Shown here one piece after another: positions 27,676 to 36,860 of a DNA stretch of 64,000 nt (positions are counted from its first letter, which is position 1; the number at the start of each line of letters is the position of its first letter). The position numbers were made by a program, and so were the translations under genes. Origin of the DNA: Zoogloea oleivorans (GTDB lineage: Bacteria; Pseudomonadota; Gammaproteobacteria; Burkholderiales; Rhodocyclaceae). The notes under the pieces are model-generated. The model ran no database searches, was not told the origin of the DNA, and saw nothing but the letters and a program-made list of their open reading frames with translations. Location of the stretch: the NCBI RefSeq assembly GCF_008107625.1, contig NZ_SDKK01000002.1:159756-223755 (forward strand), written 5' to 3'.

Positions 27676-29202
27676 ATGACCGAGCCGCTGCTCATCGCCA
27701 AGTCCAAGGACAAGGAAATCCACCTGCTGCCCCAACTGGCCAACCGCCACGGGCTCATCACCGGCGCCACCGGCACCGGCAAGACCGTCACCCTGCAGAA
27801 GATGGCCGAATCCTTCGCCAGCATCGGCGTGCCGGTGTTCATGGCCGACGTGAAGGGCGACCTGTCGGGCATCGGCGCCGCCGGCGTCGAGTCGCCGAAG
27901 CTCAAGGAGCGCCTGGCCGCCCTGGGCATCGACAGCTTCACCCCGCAGGCCAACACCACCGTGTTCTGGGACGTCTTCGGCGAAGCCGGCCATCCGGTGC
28001 GCGCCACCGTATCCGACATGGGCCCCTTGCTGCTGGCCCGCCTCCTCAACCTCAACGACACCCAGACCGGCGTGCTGCAACTGGTCTTCAAGATCGCCGA
28101 CGACCAGGGCCTCCTGATCATCGACCTGAAGGATCTGCGCGCCACCATCCAGTACGTCGGCGACAACGCCAAGGACTTCACCACCGAGTACGGCAACATC
28201 TCGGCGGCCTCCATCGGCGCCATCCAGCGCGGTCTGATGGGCATCGAGACCCAGGGCGGCGACAAGTTCTTCGGCGAGCCGATGCTCGACATCGCCGATC
28301 TGATGCAGACCGACGCCGACGGCCGTGGCGTCATCAACATCCTGGCCGCCGACAAGCTCTACAACTCGCCCAAGCTCTACTCCACCTTCCTGCTGTGGAT
28401 GCTCGCCGAACTCTTCGAGCAACTGCCGGAAGTGGGCGACGTGGACAAGCCCAAGCTGGTGTTCTTCTTCGACGAAGCCCACCTGCTCTTCAACGAAGCG
28501 CCCAAGGCCCTGCTGGAAAAGATCGAACAGGTGGTACGCCTGATCCGCTCGAAGGGCGTCGGCGTGTACTTCGTCACCCAGAACCCGCTGGACATTCCCG
28601 AAAGCGTCCTCGGCCAGCTCGGCAACCGCGTCCAGCACGCCCTGCGCGCCTTCACGCCAAAAGACCAGAAAGCCGTCAAGACCGCCGCCGAGACCATGCG
28701 CGCCAACCCGGAATTCGACGCGGCCACGGTCATCATGGAACTGGGCGTCGGCGAAGCGCTGGTCTCCTTCCTCGACGAGAAGGGCCGCCCGGCCATCGTC
28801 GAGCGCGGCTTCATCGTTGCCCCGGGCTCCCGCCTCGGCCCGCTGACCCCGGCCGAACGCAAGGCCGCCATCGAAAACTCGGTGATCTTCGGGCATTACG
28901 AACAGGTCATCGACCGGGAATCGGCCTACGAGAAACTGCGCGGCGGCAGCACAGCGACGCCGGCCAGCGCCCCCGTCGGCAACGGCGGCGGCAATGCAGC
29001 CCCGGCCGAACAAGGTGGCGGTCTGTTCGGCGGCCTCAGCGATATCCTGTTCGGCTCCACCGGCCCGCGCGGCGGACGTCACGCCGGACTGGCCGAAACC
29101 GCCGCCCGAAGCGTCGCCCGCACCGTCGGCTCGACCATCGGCCGCGAGATTGTGCGCGGCGTACTGGGCTCGATCCTCGGCGGCGGCAGCCGGAGACGCT
29201 AA
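27676..29202 (+). CDS. HerA/YjgR-like DNA-translocating ATPase
   Basis: The 508-residue protein belongs to the DUF853/YjgR branch of HerA-FtsK ATPases. The P-loop [10 protein letters not shown] is at residues 30-39, [10 protein letters not shown] follows, and the Walker B is [33 protein letters not shown] holds the sensor/arginine region. The C-terminus is a low-complexity Gly/Ala tail. HerA proteins usually pair with NurA nucleases, but none is adjacent. YjgR-type proteins are widespread in proteobacteria without a settled role. It is followed by a REP-like doublet. Confidence 0.88.
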   Translation: MTEPLLIAKSKDKEIHLLPQLANRHGLITGATGTGKTVTLQKMAESFASIGVPVFMADVKGDLSGIGAAGVESPKLKERLAALGIDSFTPQANTTVFWDVFGEAGHPVRATVSDMGPLLLARLLNLNDTQTGVLQLVFKIADDQGLLIIDLKDLRATIQYVGDNAKDFTTEYGNISAASIGAIQRGLMGIETQGGDKFFGEPMLDIADLMQTDADGRGVINILAADKLYNSPKLYSTFLLWMLAELFEQLPEVGDVDKPKLVFFFDEAHLLFNEAPKALLEKIEQVVRLIRSKGVGVYFVTQNPLDIPESVLGQLGNRVQHALRAFTPKDQKAVKTAAETMRANPEFDAATVIMELGVGEALVSFLDEKGRPAIVERGFIVAPGSRLGPLTPAERKAAIENSVIFGHYEQVIDRESAYEKLRGGSTATPASAPVGNGGGNAAPAEQGGGLFGGLSDILFGSTGPRGGRHAGLAETAARSVARTVGSTIGREIVRGVLGSILGGGSRRR

Positions 29203-29210
29203 AGCTCTCC

Positions 29211-29275
29211 GTGAGTCGGACTTCAGTCCGACAACACTCGTTCAGCCGCTTGAGTCGGACTGAAGTCCGACCCAC
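29211..29275. repeat. REP-like hairpin doublet, copy 2
   Basis: Two inverted 22-base arms (GTGAGTCGGACTTCAGTCCG with AC, and the inverse ending GTCCGACCCAC) are separated by 21 bases, exactly as in copy 1 at 1397-1461. The intervening 21 bases differ. It lies between convergent genes and could also stop transcription. Confidence 0.85.
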
Positions 29276-29304
29276 TGCGGGGCAAAGGGCTTCCTCCTTT
29301 GCCC

Positions 29305-30024
29305 TTATTCCTTCCACACGCCCAGGGCCAGCAACTGCTTGGTCGCCGCCTCGCTCCAGCCGCGATTCGCCGCCGGGCTGGCCGGGCTGGGGTGGAGCAC
29401 CCGCCCGTATTGCACCGGCAAGCCGGCCAGCGCGTCCCGCGCCCGTGCTTCGGCCCACGCACCCACGCCAATCACCCATTCCGGCTGCAGGATTTCGGCC
29501 ACCTGGCGCAGATGCGCGTCACAGGCCGCCAGCAGCGGACCCTGCTCGGCCACCGGCAATTTGTCCGGGGTGAGGTTGCGCCCGCCATCGAAGAAGGCCA
29601 GCGGGCAGTAATTGGCGACGAAGTGCTCGGCGAAGAAGCCCTCGGCCGTACCGAAACGCTCGGCAAACAAGCCCCACAGACGTCGCCCGCTCACCTCCGA
29701 ACGCGTGCAGCCAAAGCCCTCCACCGGCCGCTTGGGGTTCTCCCCGGCCGGCTTCGTGACCTCGCCCTCGATGCCCATCCAGTCGCGCACCGCGGCGATC
29801 TCGCCAAAGGGCACGCCGGTCTGCACCATGCCGAAGGGGCCGGGATTCATGCCGAAGAAAACCACGCGGCGGTGCCCCTGGCCATAACGCTGCAGATAGG
29901 CCGCATGCGGTGCCCAGGCGTAAGTCAGCGGGTTGTAAACGTGGGAGACAGGCGTCGCAAAGCGCATGCCGTCAATGGTGTCGGACAGTTCGCGGGCGGC
30001 AGATTCGAGAGGCGTGAGAGACAT
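29305..30024 (-). CDS. SMUG1-type uracil-DNA glycosylase
   Basis: A 239-residue protein with SMUG1 hallmarks: the uracil-pocket motif GMNPGPFGMVQTGVPFGE at residues 58-75, an NYCPLAFFDGGRNLTPDKL segment and the DNA-intercalating motif HPSPASPAANRG near 217-228. SMUG1 removes uracil and oxidised pyrimidines from DNA. It is best known from vertebrates; bacterial members are scattered (Geobacter, Azoarcus relatives). I chose the MSLTPLES start, which has a GGAA site; an ATG 18 bases upstream is in frame. It converges on the HerA-like gene and lies 20 bases from ampG. Confidence 0.9.
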   Translation of the reverse strand: MSLTPLESAARELSDTIDGMRFATPVSHVYNPLTYAWAPHAAYLQRYGQGHRRVVFFGMNPGPFGMVQTGVPFGEIAAVRDWMGIEGEVTKPAGENPKRPVEGFGCTRSEVSGRRLWGLFAERFGTAEGFFAEHFVANYCPLAFFDGGRNLTPDKLPVAEQGPLLAACDAHLRQVAEILQPEWVIGVGAWAEARARDALAGLPVQYGRVLHPSPASPAANRGWSEAATKQLLALGVWKE

Positions 30025-30044
30025 GGCGATTCCGGACGGCAAGA

Positions 30045-31307
30045 TCAGGCGATGGCCGCCGGGCGTTCATTCCACGGGGCGACCTTGAACAGCAGCAGCA
30101 TGCCCGGCACCGCCAGCACACCGCACAGCAGAAAGAAGTTGTACCAGCCGAGGCCTTCCACCAACCACCCGGCGGAAGCGTTGATGAAGGTGCGCGGCAC
30201 CGCCATCAGACTGGTGAACAAGGCCAGCTGGGTGGCCGTGTAAGCCGGATGCGTGGTGCGCGCCATGTAGGCCACGAAGGCCGTGGTGCCAAGCCCCACC
30301 GCCAGCGCCTCCATGCCGATCACCAGCGCCAGCACACCGAGTCGCGCACTATCGGCCGGCGCCGGGCCGAGCCAGGCCAGCCAGGCAAAGCCATAAATCG
30401 CCAGCCACTGGACCACGCCGAACACCCACAAGGCCCGGTTGATACCCAGCTTGACCATCCACAGGCCGCCGAGCAGGCCGCCAATCACGCTCGGCCACAG
30501 GCCGGCATTCTTGGCGATCAGGCCGATCTCGGTCTTCGAGAAGCCCATCTCCAGGTAAAAGGGCGTGGCCAGTGCCGTGCACAGGGAATCGCCGAGCTTG
30601 TAGAGAAAGATGAAGCCCAGCACCACCAGTGCCGACTTGACCCCGTGGCGCCCGAAGAACTCCCGGAAGGGCTCGACCACCGCATCGCGCAGGGTACGCG
30701 GCGCGCCGGCCGCCACCACCGGCTCCGTCACCATCAGCGTCATCACCAGGCCCGGCAGCATGAACAGCGCCGTCACCAGAAAAACCTGCGCCCACGGCAG
30801 GTGATCGGCCAGCACCAGCGACAGCGAACCCGGCACCAGCCCGGCCAGCTTGTAGGCATTGACGTGAATGGCGTTGCCGATACCCAGCTCGATCTCCGGC
30901 AGCAGCTCACGACGGTAGGCGTCGAGGACGATGTCCTGGGTCGCGGAGAGAAAGGCGATCAGCGCCGTCAGCCCCAGCACTAGGCCGAGCTGATTGGTCG
31001 GCGACAGCGTGCCCAGCCAGGCGATGGCACCCAGCAACAACACCTGGGTCGCCCCCATCCAGCCGCGCCGCCGCCCGAGCACGGGCAGCGCGAAGCGGTC
31101 GAGAAACGGCGACCACACGAACTTCCAGGTGTAAGGAAACTGGATCAGCGCAAAGGCACCAATGGCCTTCAGCGACAGGCCCTCCGTCTTCAGCCAGGCG
31201 GGCACCAGGTTGAGGAGCAAGTACAGGGGCAAGCCCGAGGAGAAGCCGATCAGCACGCAAATCAGCATGCGTCGGTTGGCGAGGGCGCGCCAGGGAGAAG
31301 CGGTCAT
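30045..31307 (-). CDS. ampG: AmpG-type muropeptide permease (MFS)
   Basis: The 420-residue protein has about twelve membrane helices. It carries AmpG family features: GFSSGLPLYLLLNLVPAWL near the start, PYTWKFVWSPFLDR and SATQDIVLDAYRREL. AmpG brings anhydromuropeptides from the periplasm into the cytoplasm for cell-wall recycling and indirectly controls beta-lactamase induction. The start ATG gives MTASPWRALANRRM. It lies upstream of and co-oriented with the SMUG1 gene. No recycling gene lies nearby. Confidence 0.87.
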   Translation of the reverse strand: MTASPWRALANRRMLICVLIGFSSGLPLYLLLNLVPAWLKTEGLSLKAIGAFALIQFPYTWKFVWSPFLDRFALPVLGRRRGWMGATQVLLLGAIAWLGTLSPTNQLGLVLGLTALIAFLSATQDIVLDAYRRELLPEIELGIGNAIHVNAYKLAGLVPGSLSLVLADHLPWAQVFLVTALFMLPGLVMTLMVTEPVVAAGAPRTLRDAVVEPFREFFGRHGVKSALVVLGFIFLYKLGDSLCTALATPFYLEMGFSKTEIGLIAKNAGLWPSVIGGLLGGLWMVKLGINRALWVFGVVQWLAIYGFAWLAWLGPAPADSARLGVLALVIGMEALAVGLGTTAFVAYMARTTHPAYTATQLALFTSLMAVPRTFINASAGWLVEGLGWYNFFLLCGVLAVPGMLLLFKVAPWNERPAAIA

Positions 31308-31419
31308 GGGGGAGGACGATCAGGACAAGCGCCCAATGATAACAATCGGTTACTTGATTCCGGCGCCCGCTCACCGAAAAATGCGGCAATCAGGGTGCAA
31401 AAAACAAGAGGAGACCAGC

Positions 31420-31734
31420 ATGTACCACGTCACCGTCGCCTTCCGGGCCGACCGGGAATACGAGTTTCACGTGCACGCCGACGATATCGCCGGCCTGACC
31501 AAGGATGCCGCCCGGGAATGGCTGCAGGAAGAATTCGACGAACTCGAATGCACGCCCAGCAATCCGGTCGGCAAGGTCCTCGTCCTCGACGTGATCCTCA
31601 ACGTCGCCAAGTACGGCGGCGAGCAGCGCTTTGCGCAGGGCGGAGAATGGGCCCGGCGCTTTGTGGCCTGCGTGGGCGTGGCCCTGGATCGCCCCGCCGT
31701 GCGTATCGACGTGCCGGGCTTCGTGGTGGGCTAA
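31420..31734 (+). CDS. Conserved hypothetical protein, 104 residues
   Basis: A small soluble protein starting MYHVTVAFRADREYEFHVHA after an AAGAGGAGA site. It has a single alpha/beta layout with an acidic helix (REWLQEEFDELE) and a DVILNVAKYGGEQRF segment. I recognise no family. It is divergent from ampG and converges on the small membrane gene downstream. Confidence 0.6.
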   Translation: MYHVTVAFRADREYEFHVHADDIAGLTKDAAREWLQEEFDELECTPSNPVGKVLVLDVILNVAKYGGEQRFAQGGEWARRFVACVGVALDRPAVRIDVPGFVVG

Positions 31735-31753
31735 GGACGCGGCCCGCGGCGCA

Positions 31754-31981
31754 CTATTCCGCGCCGTCCTTGGCTGCCAGCTCGGCCAGCACCAACGGAA
31801 ACGCGGCGCTGCCGACCAACGCCACACCGGAGACAAGCAGCACCAGCCCGGCGCCCGACTCCTGCAACAGCGGATGCAGGTCGGCGCCAAACCCCGCCAG
31901 CAGCACGAGCCCGGCAAAGAGGCACAACAGGCCCGGCACGCCGAGCAGCCAGGCCCCCACCGGCAGGCGCTTCAGACTCAC
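31754..31981 (-). CDS. Small two-helix membrane protein, GTG start
   Basis: A 75-residue protein with two hydrophobic segments ([20 protein letters not shown] and [20 protein letters not shown]). Its GTG start overlaps the TGA of trmB (GTGA), which supports both the start and its existence. It ends in a charged tail KDGAE. Function unknown. Longer frames that run through trmB are shadows. Confidence 0.65.
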   Translation of the reverse strand: MSLKRLPVGAWLLGVPGLLCLFAGLVLLAGFGADLHPLLQESGAGLVLLVSGVALVGSAAFPLVLAELAAKDGAE

Positions 31982-32691
31982 CCTGCCACCCGCTTGAAAA
32001 CCACGTCCCACACCCCGTGGCCGAGCTTGATGCCCCGGTTCTCGAACTTGGTCAGCGGGCGGTAATCGGGCTTCGGCGCAAAGCCGTCGGCAGTATTGGC
32101 CAGCAAGGGCTCGGCCGACAGCACCTCGAGCATCTGGTGGGCGTATTCCTCCCAGTCCGTCGCGCAATGCAGGTAACCACCCGGCGCCAGACGCGAGGCG
32201 ATCAGCTTCACAAACGGCCCCTGCACCAGACGGCGCTTGTGATGGCGCTTCTTCGGCCACGGATCGGGAAAGTAGATATGCACGCCGGCCAGCGAGCCTT
32301 CCGGAATCATGTCGCGCAGCACTTCCACCGCATCGTGCTGGACGATACGCAGGTTGCCGATGCCGCCCTCCTCGATCAGCTTGCACAGGCCGCCAACGCC
32401 CGGCGCATGCACCTCGATCCCCAGAAAGTCCTCGTCCGGTCGGGCCTGGGCGATAACCGCGGTGGATTGCCCCATGCCGAAACCAATCTCGACGATATGC
32501 GGCGCCTGGCGCCCGAAGACCTCGTTCAGGTCCACCGCCTCCGGCCGGTACGGGACGCCGACCTTCGGCATCATCTCGTCGAGGAAACGATGCTGCGCGT
32601 CCGACATGCGCCCCTGGCGGAGCACGAAACTGCGGATCGACTGGGAGGTCAGGCGCGGGCCCGACGGGTGCTGCTGTTCTTCTTCGCTCAT
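31978..32691 (-). CDS. trmB: tRNA (guanine-46-N7)-methyltransferase
   Basis: A 237-residue class I methyltransferase with the TrmB signature. [13 protein letters not shown] is the AdoMet-binding loop. [15 protein letters not shown] is followed by the characteristic [20 protein letters not shown] near residue 130, and [15 protein letters not shown] is at the C-terminus. It forms m7G46 in the variable loop of many tRNAs. It follows thiG on the same strand and is coupled to the small membrane gene downstream. Confidence 0.95.
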   Translation of the reverse strand: MSEEEQQHPSGPRLTSQSIRSFVLRQGRMSDAQHRFLDEMMPKVGVPYRPEAVDLNEVFGRQAPHIVEIGFGMGQSTAVIAQARPDEDFLGIEVHAPGVGGLCKLIEEGGIGNLRIVQHDAVEVLRDMIPEGSLAGVHIYFPDPWPKKRHHKRRLVQGPFVKLIASRLAPGGYLHCATDWEEYAHQMLEVLSAEPLLANTADGFAPKPDYRPLTKFENRGIKLGHGVWDVVFKRVAG

Positions 32692-32753
32692 GGCGGAATC
32701 CGGAATGGAAAACGGCGCGCCGAGGCACGCCGCAGGTTGAATCGGGAAATAAC

Positions 32754-33539
32754 TCAGCTGCCGATCAGGCCGCTGGTGGGCGAACTCGGGCTCGCCGTGT
32801 AGAACTTCTTGGGCATGCGCCCAGCCAGAAAAGCCTCGCGGCCAGCCTCGACACCCTTTTTCATGGCGCCGGCCATCCTCACCGGGTCTTGCGCCAGCGC
32901 GATGGCGGTATTCATCAGCACGCCGTCACAGCCCAGCTCCATCGCAATGGCGGCATCGGAGGCCGTGCCCACGCCCGCATCCAGCAGCACCGGCACCTTC
33001 ACCGCGTCGCGCACCAATTGCACGTTCCACGGGTTGAGCACGCCCATGCCCGAGCCGATCAACGACGCCAGCGGCATCACCGCCACACAGCCGATGTCTT
33101 CCAGCATCTTCGCCTGAATCGGATCGTCGGCGCAGTACACCATCACCTGAAAGCCTTCCTTCACCAGCGTTGCCGCCGCCTTCAGGGTTTCCGGCATGTT
33201 GGGAAACAGCGTGTGCGGGTCGCCCAGCACCTCCAGCTTCACCAGCCTGTGGTCATCCAGCAGCTCGCGCGCCAGGCGCAGCGTGCGCACCGCGTCGTCG
33301 GCGCTGTAACAGCCGGCCGTGTTGGGCAGGTAGGTGAATTCGGACGGCGGCAGCGCATCGAGCAGGCTCGGCGTGTTCGGGTCCTGACCAATGTTGGTGC
33401 GGCGGATCGCCACGGTGACAATCTGCGCCCCGCTCGCCACGATGGCCTCGCGGGTCTGCGCGAAATCCTTGTATTTGCCGGTGCCCACCAGCAACCGGGA
33501 GGCGTAACTCGTGCCTGCAATCGTCAGCAAATCGTCCAT
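32754..33539 (-). CDS. thiG: Thiazole synthase
   Basis: A 261-residue TIM-barrel enzyme starting [20 protein letters not shown]. Lys101 in [10 protein letters not shown] is the imine-forming residue. [15 protein letters not shown] and [20 protein letters not shown] form the phosphate-binding end. It joins deoxyxylulose phosphate, dehydroglycine and ThiS thiocarboxylate into the thiazole of thiamine. It lies 29 bases after thiS. A longer frame reading through thiS is not the gene. Confidence 0.95.
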   Translation of the reverse strand: MDDLLTIAGTSYASRLLVGTGKYKDFAQTREAIVASGAQIVTVAIRRTNIGQDPNTPSLLDALPPSEFTYLPNTAGCYSADDAVRTLRLARELLDDHRLVKLEVLGDPHTLFPNMPETLKAAATLVKEGFQVMVYCADDPIQAKMLEDIGCVAVMPLASLIGSGMGVLNPWNVQLVRDAVKVPVLLDAGVGTASDAAIAMELGCDGVLMNTAIALAQDPVRMAGAMKKGVEAGREAFLAGRMPKKFYTASPSSPTSGLIGS

Positions 33540-33568
33540 CGAAGCGCCAGTCCAAAAATGAGAGTTGA

Positions 33569-33796
33569 TCAACCGCCGCCAACGGCGACAACGATTTCGA
33601 GCCGGTCGCCGGTGGCCAGCGCGGTGGTGGCATGCAGCCCCTTGGGCACAATCTCGCCATTGCGTTCCACCGCCAGCCGCTTGCCGGTCAGCCCCATCTC
33701 GTCGAGCAGGGACGCCACGCTGGCCGGCGCCGCAAACGCACGCGCCTCGCCGTTGATCGTCAGAAAAAGAGAAGTAGAAGCAGCTTGAGCAGACAT
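33569..33796 (-). CDS. thiS: Sulfur carrier protein ThiS
   Basis: A 75-residue ubiquitin-like protein ([35 protein letters not shown]) ending in the essential Gly-Gly (VAVGGG), with one extra glycine. It carries sulfur as a thiocarboxylate for ThiG. It is directly upstream of thiG, the usual pairing. Confidence 0.93.
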   Translation of the reverse strand: MSAQAASTSLFLTINGEARAFAAPASVASLLDEMGLTGKRLAVERNGEIVPKGLHATTALATGDRLEIVVAVGGG

Positions 33797-33864
33797 GCCC
33801 GAAGTTTACCACGCCTCGCCGGTTGCCCTCCGCCCCGCCCATGCGTACAATCCGGCTCCTCTGA

Positions 33865-33938
33865 GCGGGCGTCGTATAATGGTAATACCCTAGCTTCCCA
33901 AGCTAGAGCCGTGGGTTCGATTCCCATCGCCCGCTCCA
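33865..33938 (+). tRNA. tRNA-Gly (anticodon CCC)
   Basis: The acceptor arms GCGGGCG/CGCCCGC pair. The anticodon stem CTAGC/GCTAG encloses the loop TTCCCAA, so the anticodon is CCC. The T-arm holds GGTTCGATTCC and CCA is encoded. The 3' end lies 223 bases before an integrase start and is the likely attachment site of the element that follows. Confidence 0.95.
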
Positions 33939-34161
33939 ATTAGGCTTCCATGGAAATCCACTGAGTTCCATAAGCGGTTGTCAGAAAAGAATTTTTCGCT
34001 AGACAACATTCCAATGAGATCCACCGAAATCCACCCACTGCTGGACTAAATTAGTCCATCCGGCAGTCCATCAAAGCGGTTGTGTTCGAGTCCGGATTGT
34101 TCCTTGGGCCGAGCGGGTGCCGGGATGAGCATCTGACTCCTGACTCTGTTCAGGAGCAAGC
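33939..34161. other. Integrase leader / left attachment-site region
   Basis: This non-coding stretch between tRNA-Gly and the integrase contains repeated short motifs that could be integrase arm sites. AAGCGGTTGT occurs at 33972-33981 and 34074-34083, GAAATCCAC occurs twice, and several TTCCAT/GTCCAT units are present. A CAGGAGC ribosome site precedes the integrase ATG. No second copy of the tRNA 3' end was found by eye in the window, so the other end of the element is not located. Confidence 0.5.
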
Positions 34162-36030
34162 ATGGCACTCACCGACATGTTCGTCCGGCAGGCAAAGGCC
34201 ACCGGAAAGGACTACACGATCCCCGATTTCGACGGCCTCTCGTTGGCGGTCTCGGACAAGGGCACCAAGTCCTGGCACTTCCGCTACACCTGGCTGGGCC
34301 AACAGAAGCGGATGTCCCTGGGGACGTACCCGGAGATCAGCCTGCGCGAAGCGCGCGAGCGCCGCGACAACGCGCGGGCGCAGGTGGCCAAAGGCATCAA
34401 CCCACAGCGGCAGCGAGAAAAGGATCGGCACATCGCCACCCAGGCCGAGCAGAACACCTTTGAGGCGGTGTACGACAAGTGGCTCGCCTTCCGGGCGCAG
34501 GGGCGCCTCAAGAAAGGCCGGCAGACCACGCTGTCGATGATCCCGCGCATCTTCAAGAACGACATCCTGCCGAGCCTGCGCAAGCGTTCGATCTACGAGA
34601 TCACCCGCGCCGACCTACTTGAAATCGTCGGCCGCATCGAGAAGCGCGGCGCGCCATCCATCGCCGAGAAGGTGCGCACCTGGTTCAACCAACTCTTCCG
34701 GTATGCCCTCGTGATCGTGCCGGGCCTGGAACAGAACCCGGCCTCCGACCTGGATGTGGTCGCCATGCCCCAGCCGCCGGTACGCCACAACCCCTTCCTG
34801 CGCATGCCCGAATTGCCCGAGTTCTTGCAGTTGCTGCGCAAGTACCCCGGCAAGCTGAAAACGCAGCTTGGCCTCCGCCTGCTGTTGCTGACCGGCGTGC
34901 GGACCGGGGAACTGCGGCTGGCGACGCCAGAACAGTTCCACCTCGACGATGGCCTGTGGATCATCCCGCCGGAGGTGGTGAAACAGCTGGAATTGAAGAT
35001 GCAGAAGGAGAACGTCCGGCCGGAGGACATCCCACCCTACATCGTGCCGCTGTCCGTGCAGGCGATCGAGATCGTTCGGCACATGCTCGACCAGTTCAAG
35101 CCAGCCCAGACGTACCTGTTCCCGGGGGACAAGAGCCTCAAGCAGCGCATCAGCGAGAACACCCTCAACAAAGCACTGCATCGCTTGGGATACAAGGGCC
35201 GGCTGACCGGCCACGGCATCCGCGGAACCATCTCGACCGCACTCAACGAACTGGGGTATCCCGAGAAATGGGTGGATGCACAGCTTTCCCACGTCGATCC
35301 CAACCAGGTTCGCGCAACCTACAACCACGCCAAGTATGTGGAGCAGCGCCGACGCATGATGCAGGACTGGGCGGACCGGCTGGACCTGTTCGAGCAGGGG
35401 CAGGTCGAAGCGGCCAGTACGCTGCTGTCCATTAAACTGGATGGCTTTCCCGTGGTCGCCACCGAAGCGGAGGCGCAACCGTTGTCGGCGGCCAGGGCTG
35501 CTCCCACGCTGGTGGTGTCGCAACCGCTCCAGGGGGCCATGGCGCTGGCCACGGCTCCGGTGCAGCGCCTTTCCGCAGTGCGCGTGCCCAAGATCGAGCC
35601 GGCCATCTCCAACGTCCAGCGCGAGCGGATGATCCTGCTCGACATTCTGGAGGCTCCGCACAACCTGTCGGTCGCCGACTATGCCAAGCTCGCAGGCAAG
35701 TCCCGTCGCTGGATCACTTACGAAATCCAGGCCGGCAACCTCCTGTCGATCAGCCTGGGCAACCGGGGACAGCGCGTGCCGGATTGGCAGCTCGATCCGC
35801 TCAAGCGCCGCCTGATCCAGACCATCCTCAAGCAGATGCCCCCGGGAATCGACACGTGGCACATCTACCATGCACTCACACGGCCGAGCGATCTCTTCCA
35901 AGGGCAGTCCCCCATCGAGGCAGTGACGCTGGAGAATCTTCACCTCGTCGTTCATCTGGTATGCAGCGCTGTCAGCGAAAGGGTGGTGCAACGCGATAGT
36001 CGGACTCCACAACTGTCCCGGTACGCCTAG
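34162..36030 (+). CDS. P4-type tyrosine integrase with extra C-terminal DNA-binding/ParS-like domain
   Basis: A 622-residue integrase, about 200 residues longer than its relatives. Residues 1-85 form the DUF4102 arm-binding domain, 95-200 the core-binding domain and 205-400 the catalytic domain with Arg247 (GVRTGELR), His351 and Arg354 (GHGIRG), His377 (LSHVDPNQ) and the nucleophile Tyr387 (RATYNHAKY). After a variable linker, residues 498-550 look like a helix-turn-helix (NLSVADYAKLAGKSRRWITY). Residues 560-605 (PSDLFQGQSPIEAVTLENLH) resemble the toxin-binding end of Xre/ParS/MbcA antitoxins. It should insert the element at tRNA-Gly. The role of the tail is open. Confidence 0.9.
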   Translation: MALTDMFVRQAKATGKDYTIPDFDGLSLAVSDKGTKSWHFRYTWLGQQKRMSLGTYPEISLREARERRDNARAQVAKGINPQRQREKDRHIATQAEQNTFEAVYDKWLAFRAQGRLKKGRQTTLSMIPRIFKNDILPSLRKRSIYEITRADLLEIVGRIEKRGAPSIAEKVRTWFNQLFRYALVIVPGLEQNPASDLDVVAMPQPPVRHNPFLRMPELPEFLQLLRKYPGKLKTQLGLRLLLLTGVRTGELRLATPEQFHLDDGLWIIPPEVVKQLELKMQKENVRPEDIPPYIVPLSVQAIEIVRHMLDQFKPAQTYLFPGDKSLKQRISENTLNKALHRLGYKGRLTGHGIRGTISTALNELGYPEKWVDAQLSHVDPNQVRATYNHAKYVEQRRRMMQDWADRLDLFEQGQVEAASTLLSIKLDGFPVVATEAEAQPLSAARAAPTLVVSQPLQGAMALATAPVQRLSAVRVPKIEPAISNVQRERMILLDILEAPHNLSVADYAKLAGKSRRWITYEIQAGNLLSISLGNRGQRVPDWQLDPLKRRLIQTILKQMPPGIDTWHIYHALTRPSDLFQGQSPIEAVTLENLHLVVHLVCSAVSERVVQRDSRTPQLSRYA

Positions 36031-36115
36031 CGATACGCGCGATGGCGAACTTGCACAGCAAGATGCCGCGTGCCGCTTTCGTCTGGAAACACGCGAACGT
36101 ACGATGGACGCCTGA

Positions 36116-36766
36116 TCACGCCGACCTGGTCTCCGTGATCTTCGCCGCCCGTTCGGCAAACCTCTCGACAGCCGGCACACACCCTCGCGACGGCAGCAGC
36201 AACTGGGTTCGGATGAGATAGGGACCGTCGGCCAGGGGGCGCATGGCAACACCCCAGCCACGTGCCTGCGCGATGCGCGATCGGGGCGCAATGCCGACAC
36301 CGTAGCCTGCCGCCACCAGCAGAGCCATGAGTTCGAAGGAATTGACCTCCCGGGCAGAACGGTCTTCAGGCCCAATGACAGCATCAACCTGCTGGCTCAG
36401 CGCTTCACATGCCCGTGGGCACCACCGAACCAGTGGATAGTGCAGCAGCGCATCCAATGACACCTCGACGTGGGCAAGCAGCGGCGAGCGTAACGGAACC
36501 GCCAAAGCCAGTTCGTCACCCCAAAGTGGCTGAGTGTCCAACGCCAGGTGCGTTGACGTCGCCCTCACCGCCATGCCCATGTCGCAATCGCCGTTTTCCA
36601 GGCCACGGACCAGATCGCCGGCAGTGACCTCCTGCAGCAGGACGAGGGTTTCCGGCTCCTCGGCACGTTGCAGGGCAAGTAGGGTCGCCAGCTGTGGCGA
36701 CAGCGCGTCAGCCGAAACGGCGAGTTTGAGTATCGACGATTGGCTGGGGGCACTCATGGATGCCAT
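36116..36766 (-). CDS. Stand-alone LysR substrate-binding domain protein (no HTH)
   Basis: About 216 residues matching only the effector-binding half of LysR regulators: LKLAVSADALSPQLATLLAL, VTAGDLVRGLENGDCDMGMA and LVAAGYGVGIAPRSRI. The N-terminal winged helix is absent, and the upstream sequence does not encode one. The start is uncertain; ATGs at 36766, 36757 and 36796 are all possible. It may be a decayed regulator, or a ligand-binding partner of the neighbouring Xre protein, since a similar arrangement with a full LysR gene follows. Confidence 0.65.
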   Translation of the reverse strand: MASMSAPSQSSILKLAVSADALSPQLATLLALQRAEEPETLVLLQEVTAGDLVRGLENGDCDMGMAVRATSTHLALDTQPLWGDELALAVPLRSPLLAHVEVSLDALLHYPLVRWCPRACEALSQQVDAVIGPEDRSAREVNSFELMALLVAAGYGVGIAPRSRIAQARGWGVAMRPLADGPYLIRTQLLLPSRGCVPAVERFAERAAKITETRSA

Positions 36767-36860
36767 TTCGTGATGGAGGCCAGACCGTGGCAGCAAGCAT
36801 CATAGCAAAGAGTTAAATTTAACGTGGTTAAAAGTATCGCGATATTCGACGCTTTTGCCG

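Noticed and set aside
27643-29082. A 479-codon minus-strand frame opposite the HerA-like gene
   Set aside because: Shadow of the HerA-like ATPase; composition is Gly/Val/Gln-rich with no motif.
34071-34103. A T-arm-like GTTCGAGTCCGG near the integrase start as a second tRNA fragment
   Set aside because: There is no matching acceptor or anticodon stem; only about ten bases resemble a T-arm, which is expected by chance.
34615-36387. A 590-codon minus-strand frame opposite the integrase
   Set aside because: Antisense of a gene with all tyrosine recombinase residues; no motif or ribosome site.
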